Shown: piece by piece, positions 30,939 to 32,694 of the stretch
Numbering within the stretch: position 1 is the first letter of the stretch
Layout: each line of letters begins with the position of its first letter
Assembly (NCBI GenBank): GCA_035307785.1
Contig: DATGHS010000426.1
Span: 1-32,694 of the forward strand
DNA: 32,694 bases
Source: DATGHS01 sp035307785
Lineage (GTDB): Bacteria > Planctomycetota > Planctomycetia > Gemmatales > Gemmataceae
Direction: 5' to 3'
The notes under the pieces: generated by a model
Told to the model about the DNA's origin: nothing
The model's database searches: none
What the model saw: the letters and a program-made list of their open reading frames with translations, nothing else
Made by a program: the position numbers and the translations under genes

Positions 30939-32561
30939 ATGTTCGTTTGGTTGCTGCACAACACGATCCTGGCGGGGCTTTTGGCCATCGGTGTTACGCT
31001 GCTATGCCGGTTTCGCCGCATCGGCCCGGCCTTTCGGCACGCCTTGTGGCTATTGGTGCTGGTGCGCCTGCTGTGGCCGCCGGGGGTGCTCAACTGGCCT
31101 GTGGAAATCGCGCCGCGCTGGCCAGCGCCGGCCGCCAGAACTGAGGAAAAACCGATCGCATGGAAAGCGCCGATCACCTCTTCGGTGGAATCGGTGGAGA
31201 TTGTTCAGGCCGCTGCGATTTCTGCCCCCGCTGCGCCTATCGCTTCGGCGGAGCCAAACGTACCCGCTGCGGCGTCGGCGGTTACGCCATGGTGGCTCTG
31301 GGGCGGCCGCGCGGTGCTGGGCTTCTGGCTCATCGGTGCGCTCATTATCGCGCTCAAGCAGATTCGCGGTTTGCTCCGGCTCGCGAGCTTGGGGCGGATG
31401 AGTCAGCCGGCTTCACCACAACTATTGCGCTGGGTAGCGGAATTGGCCGCAAAAATGAATCTGCGGTCGCCGCGCGTGCGCGTGGTGCCGGGGTTGGCAT
31501 CACCGTTGGTGGCCGGTCTTTTTCGCCCCGTGCTGCTCTGGCCGGAGCAACTGGAGGACCGGCTGGGCGAGAATGGCCTGAAAGCAGTGCTCGTTCACGA
31601 GCTTGCGCATTTGCGCCGCCGTGATCACTGGGTGCGCTGGCTCGAAGTGCTGGCCGAATGCGTGTGGTGGTGGAACCCGCTCTTCCGGTTGGCCCGCTCT
31701 CGCGTGCGGCAATATGCGGAGCTGGCTTGCGATGCTTGGGTGTTGGCAATGCTCCCGCAAGCGCGCCGGGCGTATGCGGAAGCGCTCGTGGAAGTATGTG
31801 CCCGCGTTTCGGCTCGGCGCGAAGCGGTTCCCGCCTTGGGCATTGAGGGCGAAGGCGATTTTCAACGGAGGCTCACCATGATCATGCGCGAATCAGTCGC
31901 TTGCCGGCTGCCGCGGCGAACGCTGCTGGTTATCGGGGCGCTGGCGCTCCTGGCGCTTCCAGGGTTCACCTTGGGGCAAGACAAGCCGTTAGCAACGGAG
32001 CCGGTACCGCAGGCCGGCGATAAAGCGAAATGGCAACCCCTCGAAGCCGCGCTCATTCTCGATTTGGACGACCCTAATGTTGATGTTCACTTCTACCAAT
32101 TCCTGATCCAGGACCCGAATGGGACGAATCCCGATCAGCAACTCGCGGATTTGGAAGCCCGCGTGCAGGCTTTGTTGAAGGAAATCCAAGCGCTGAAAGG
32201 AAAGCCGGCGAATCAGCCAGAGACGCAAAAGCAAATTGAAGCGGGTTTGCGCTATCTGAAGAAAATTCAAGAAGAGAAGGACAGAAAAGCGAACGAGTAT
32301 TCCGCGACGCACCGTGCGCTCGTGGAATTGGCCCAGGCACGCGCTGCCAAGGCAGCGCCCCATGAGATCACGCTGCTGCGCGTCACTTACTTGTTGCCTC
32401 CGGGAAAGGCGGGAACATTCGCCCAACTGCTGAAAGAGCACGTGACAGCCACGCCGCTGGAAACGAATGCGGATGGCGACCGGCTCATTGTCACCACCAC
32501 GCGAGAAAATCAGCGTGTCATTCACGCGATGGTAGATCTGTTGCAAGAACGAGAGAAATAA
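30939..32561 (+). CDS. BlaR1-like M56 membrane metalloprotease with non-standard sensor domain
   Basis: The product has 540 residues. Hydrophobic segments lie at about 1-22, 33-48 and 117-138, and near 325-345. A Pro/Ala-rich external loop lies between them (residues 50-116). The M56 zinc site is HELAH (His220, Glu221, His224) with the third ligand in ELACD (Glu261), on the cytosolic side. After the last membrane helix, where BlaR1 has a penicillin-binding domain, there is instead an unassigned stretch (DLDDPNVDVHFYQFLIQDPN), a long Lys/Glu/Gln coiled coil (about 400-470), and a small domain (residues 476-540, LLRVTYLLPPGKAGTFAQLL) ending QEREK. So the signal is probably not a beta-lactam. 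Start has GAGG eight bases upstream. Confidence 0.9.
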   Translation: MFVWLLHNTILAGLLAIGVTLLCRFRRIGPAFRHALWLLVLVRLLWPPGVLNWPVEIAPRWPAPAARTEEKPIAWKAPITSSVESVEIVQAAAISAPAAPIASAEPNVPAAASAVTPWWLWGGRAVLGFWLIGALIIALKQIRGLLRLASLGRMSQPASPQLLRWVAELAAKMNLRSPRVRVVPGLASPLVAGLFRPVLLWPEQLEDRLGENGLKAVLVHELAHLRRRDHWVRWLEVLAECVWWWNPLFRLARSRVRQYAELACDAWVLAMLPQARRAYAEALVEVCARVSARREAVPALGIEGEGDFQRRLTMIMRESVACRLPRRTLLVIGALALLALPGFTLGQDKPLATEPVPQAGDKAKWQPLEAALILDLDDPNVDVHFYQFLIQDPNGTNPDQQLADLEARVQALLKEIQALKGKPANQPETQKQIEAGLRYLKKIQEEKDRKANEYSATHRALVELAQARAAKAAPHEITLLRVTYLLPPGKAGTFAQLLKEHVTATPLETNADGDRLIVTTTRENQRVIHAMVDLLQEREK

Positions 32562-32636
32562 CACGACTGCTTCGAGGCGCAGCATTCGGCTTCGACTCGC
32601 GGCTAATCCTTAACCCTTTGAACTGGAGTCTCGTTT

Positions 32637-32694
32637 ATGAAAATCATTCGGATGTTTCTGACAATGGCTTTCCTGGCGGCGCCGGTTGCGCTGT
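32637..32694 (+). CDS. start of an exported protein (cut by window end)
   Basis: ATG 32637 with GGAG nine bases upstream begins MKIIRMFLTMAFLAAPVAL, a clear signal peptide. Only 19 residues are inside the window. It lies 75 bases after the blaR1-like gene on the same strand and may belong to the same operon, possibly a target of the regulator pair. Family unknown. Confidence 0.7.
   Translation, partial: MKIIRMFLTMAFLAAPVAL

Noticed and set aside
1..32694. General reassignment of TGA to a sense codon
   Set aside because: TGA ends many intact genes here (PadR, RND pump, TlpA-like protein, toxin), with normal C-termini, so it is a regular stop.

Overview
The window looks like chromosomal DNA of a member of the Planctomycetota. 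The strongest pointers are an operon carrying a DUF1549/DUF1553 protein and a DUF1501 protein, a BlaI/BlaR1-type regulator pair, an S46 dipeptidyl peptidase beside an OPT transporter, many Sec- or Tat-exported proteins of unknown role, and numerous intergenic palindromic repeats. No rRNA, tRNA, phage or IS transposase gene was recognised. The assignment rests on gene content only, with no database search.

Layout. 1-4150 (+): the end of proC, then guaA, a HEAT-repeat protein cut off from its signal peptide by an in-frame TGA, a good rho-independent terminator, and two small secreted proteins. 4228-12967: an export cluster with a TolC-type outer-membrane protein, a divergent MFS transporter/PadR pair with a palindromic operator candidate between them, a Tat-exported hemerythrin-like protein, and an RND pump with its lipoprotein adaptor. 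13000-13747: a DUF433/DUF5615 toxin-antitoxin locus in which the antitoxin is frameshifted and the toxin is intact. 13978-20935 (-): a peptide-use and membrane set (S46 peptidase, OPT transporter, CPBP intramembrane protease) and an HD-GYP-like protein with altered metal-site residues. 21336-22472 (+): a thioredoxin-like (TlpA/ResA) secreted protein.

22658-28610 (-): the planctomycete operon DUF1549/DUF1553 > DUF1501 > WD40 > CBM9-like protein. Between its first two members sit a candidate papain-fold toxin, a candidate immunity protein and a tiny single-pass membrane protein, the last interrupted by an in-frame TGA. 28748-30332 (-): an M20 peptidase/deacylase and a secreted EF-hand protein. 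30516-32694 (+): BlaI, then a BlaR1-like M56 metalloprotease whose sensor part is a coiled coil plus an unknown domain rather than a penicillin-binding domain, then the start of another exported protein.

The feature that ties the window together is the density of palindromic intergenic elements. At least ten are visible, falling into about four sequence families, with arms up to 40 nt. Two other points deserve attention: the toxin/immunity candidate inside a conserved planctomycete operon, and the three small genes interrupted by a single in-frame stop or frameshift. Those three could reflect decay, recoding or base-call error.
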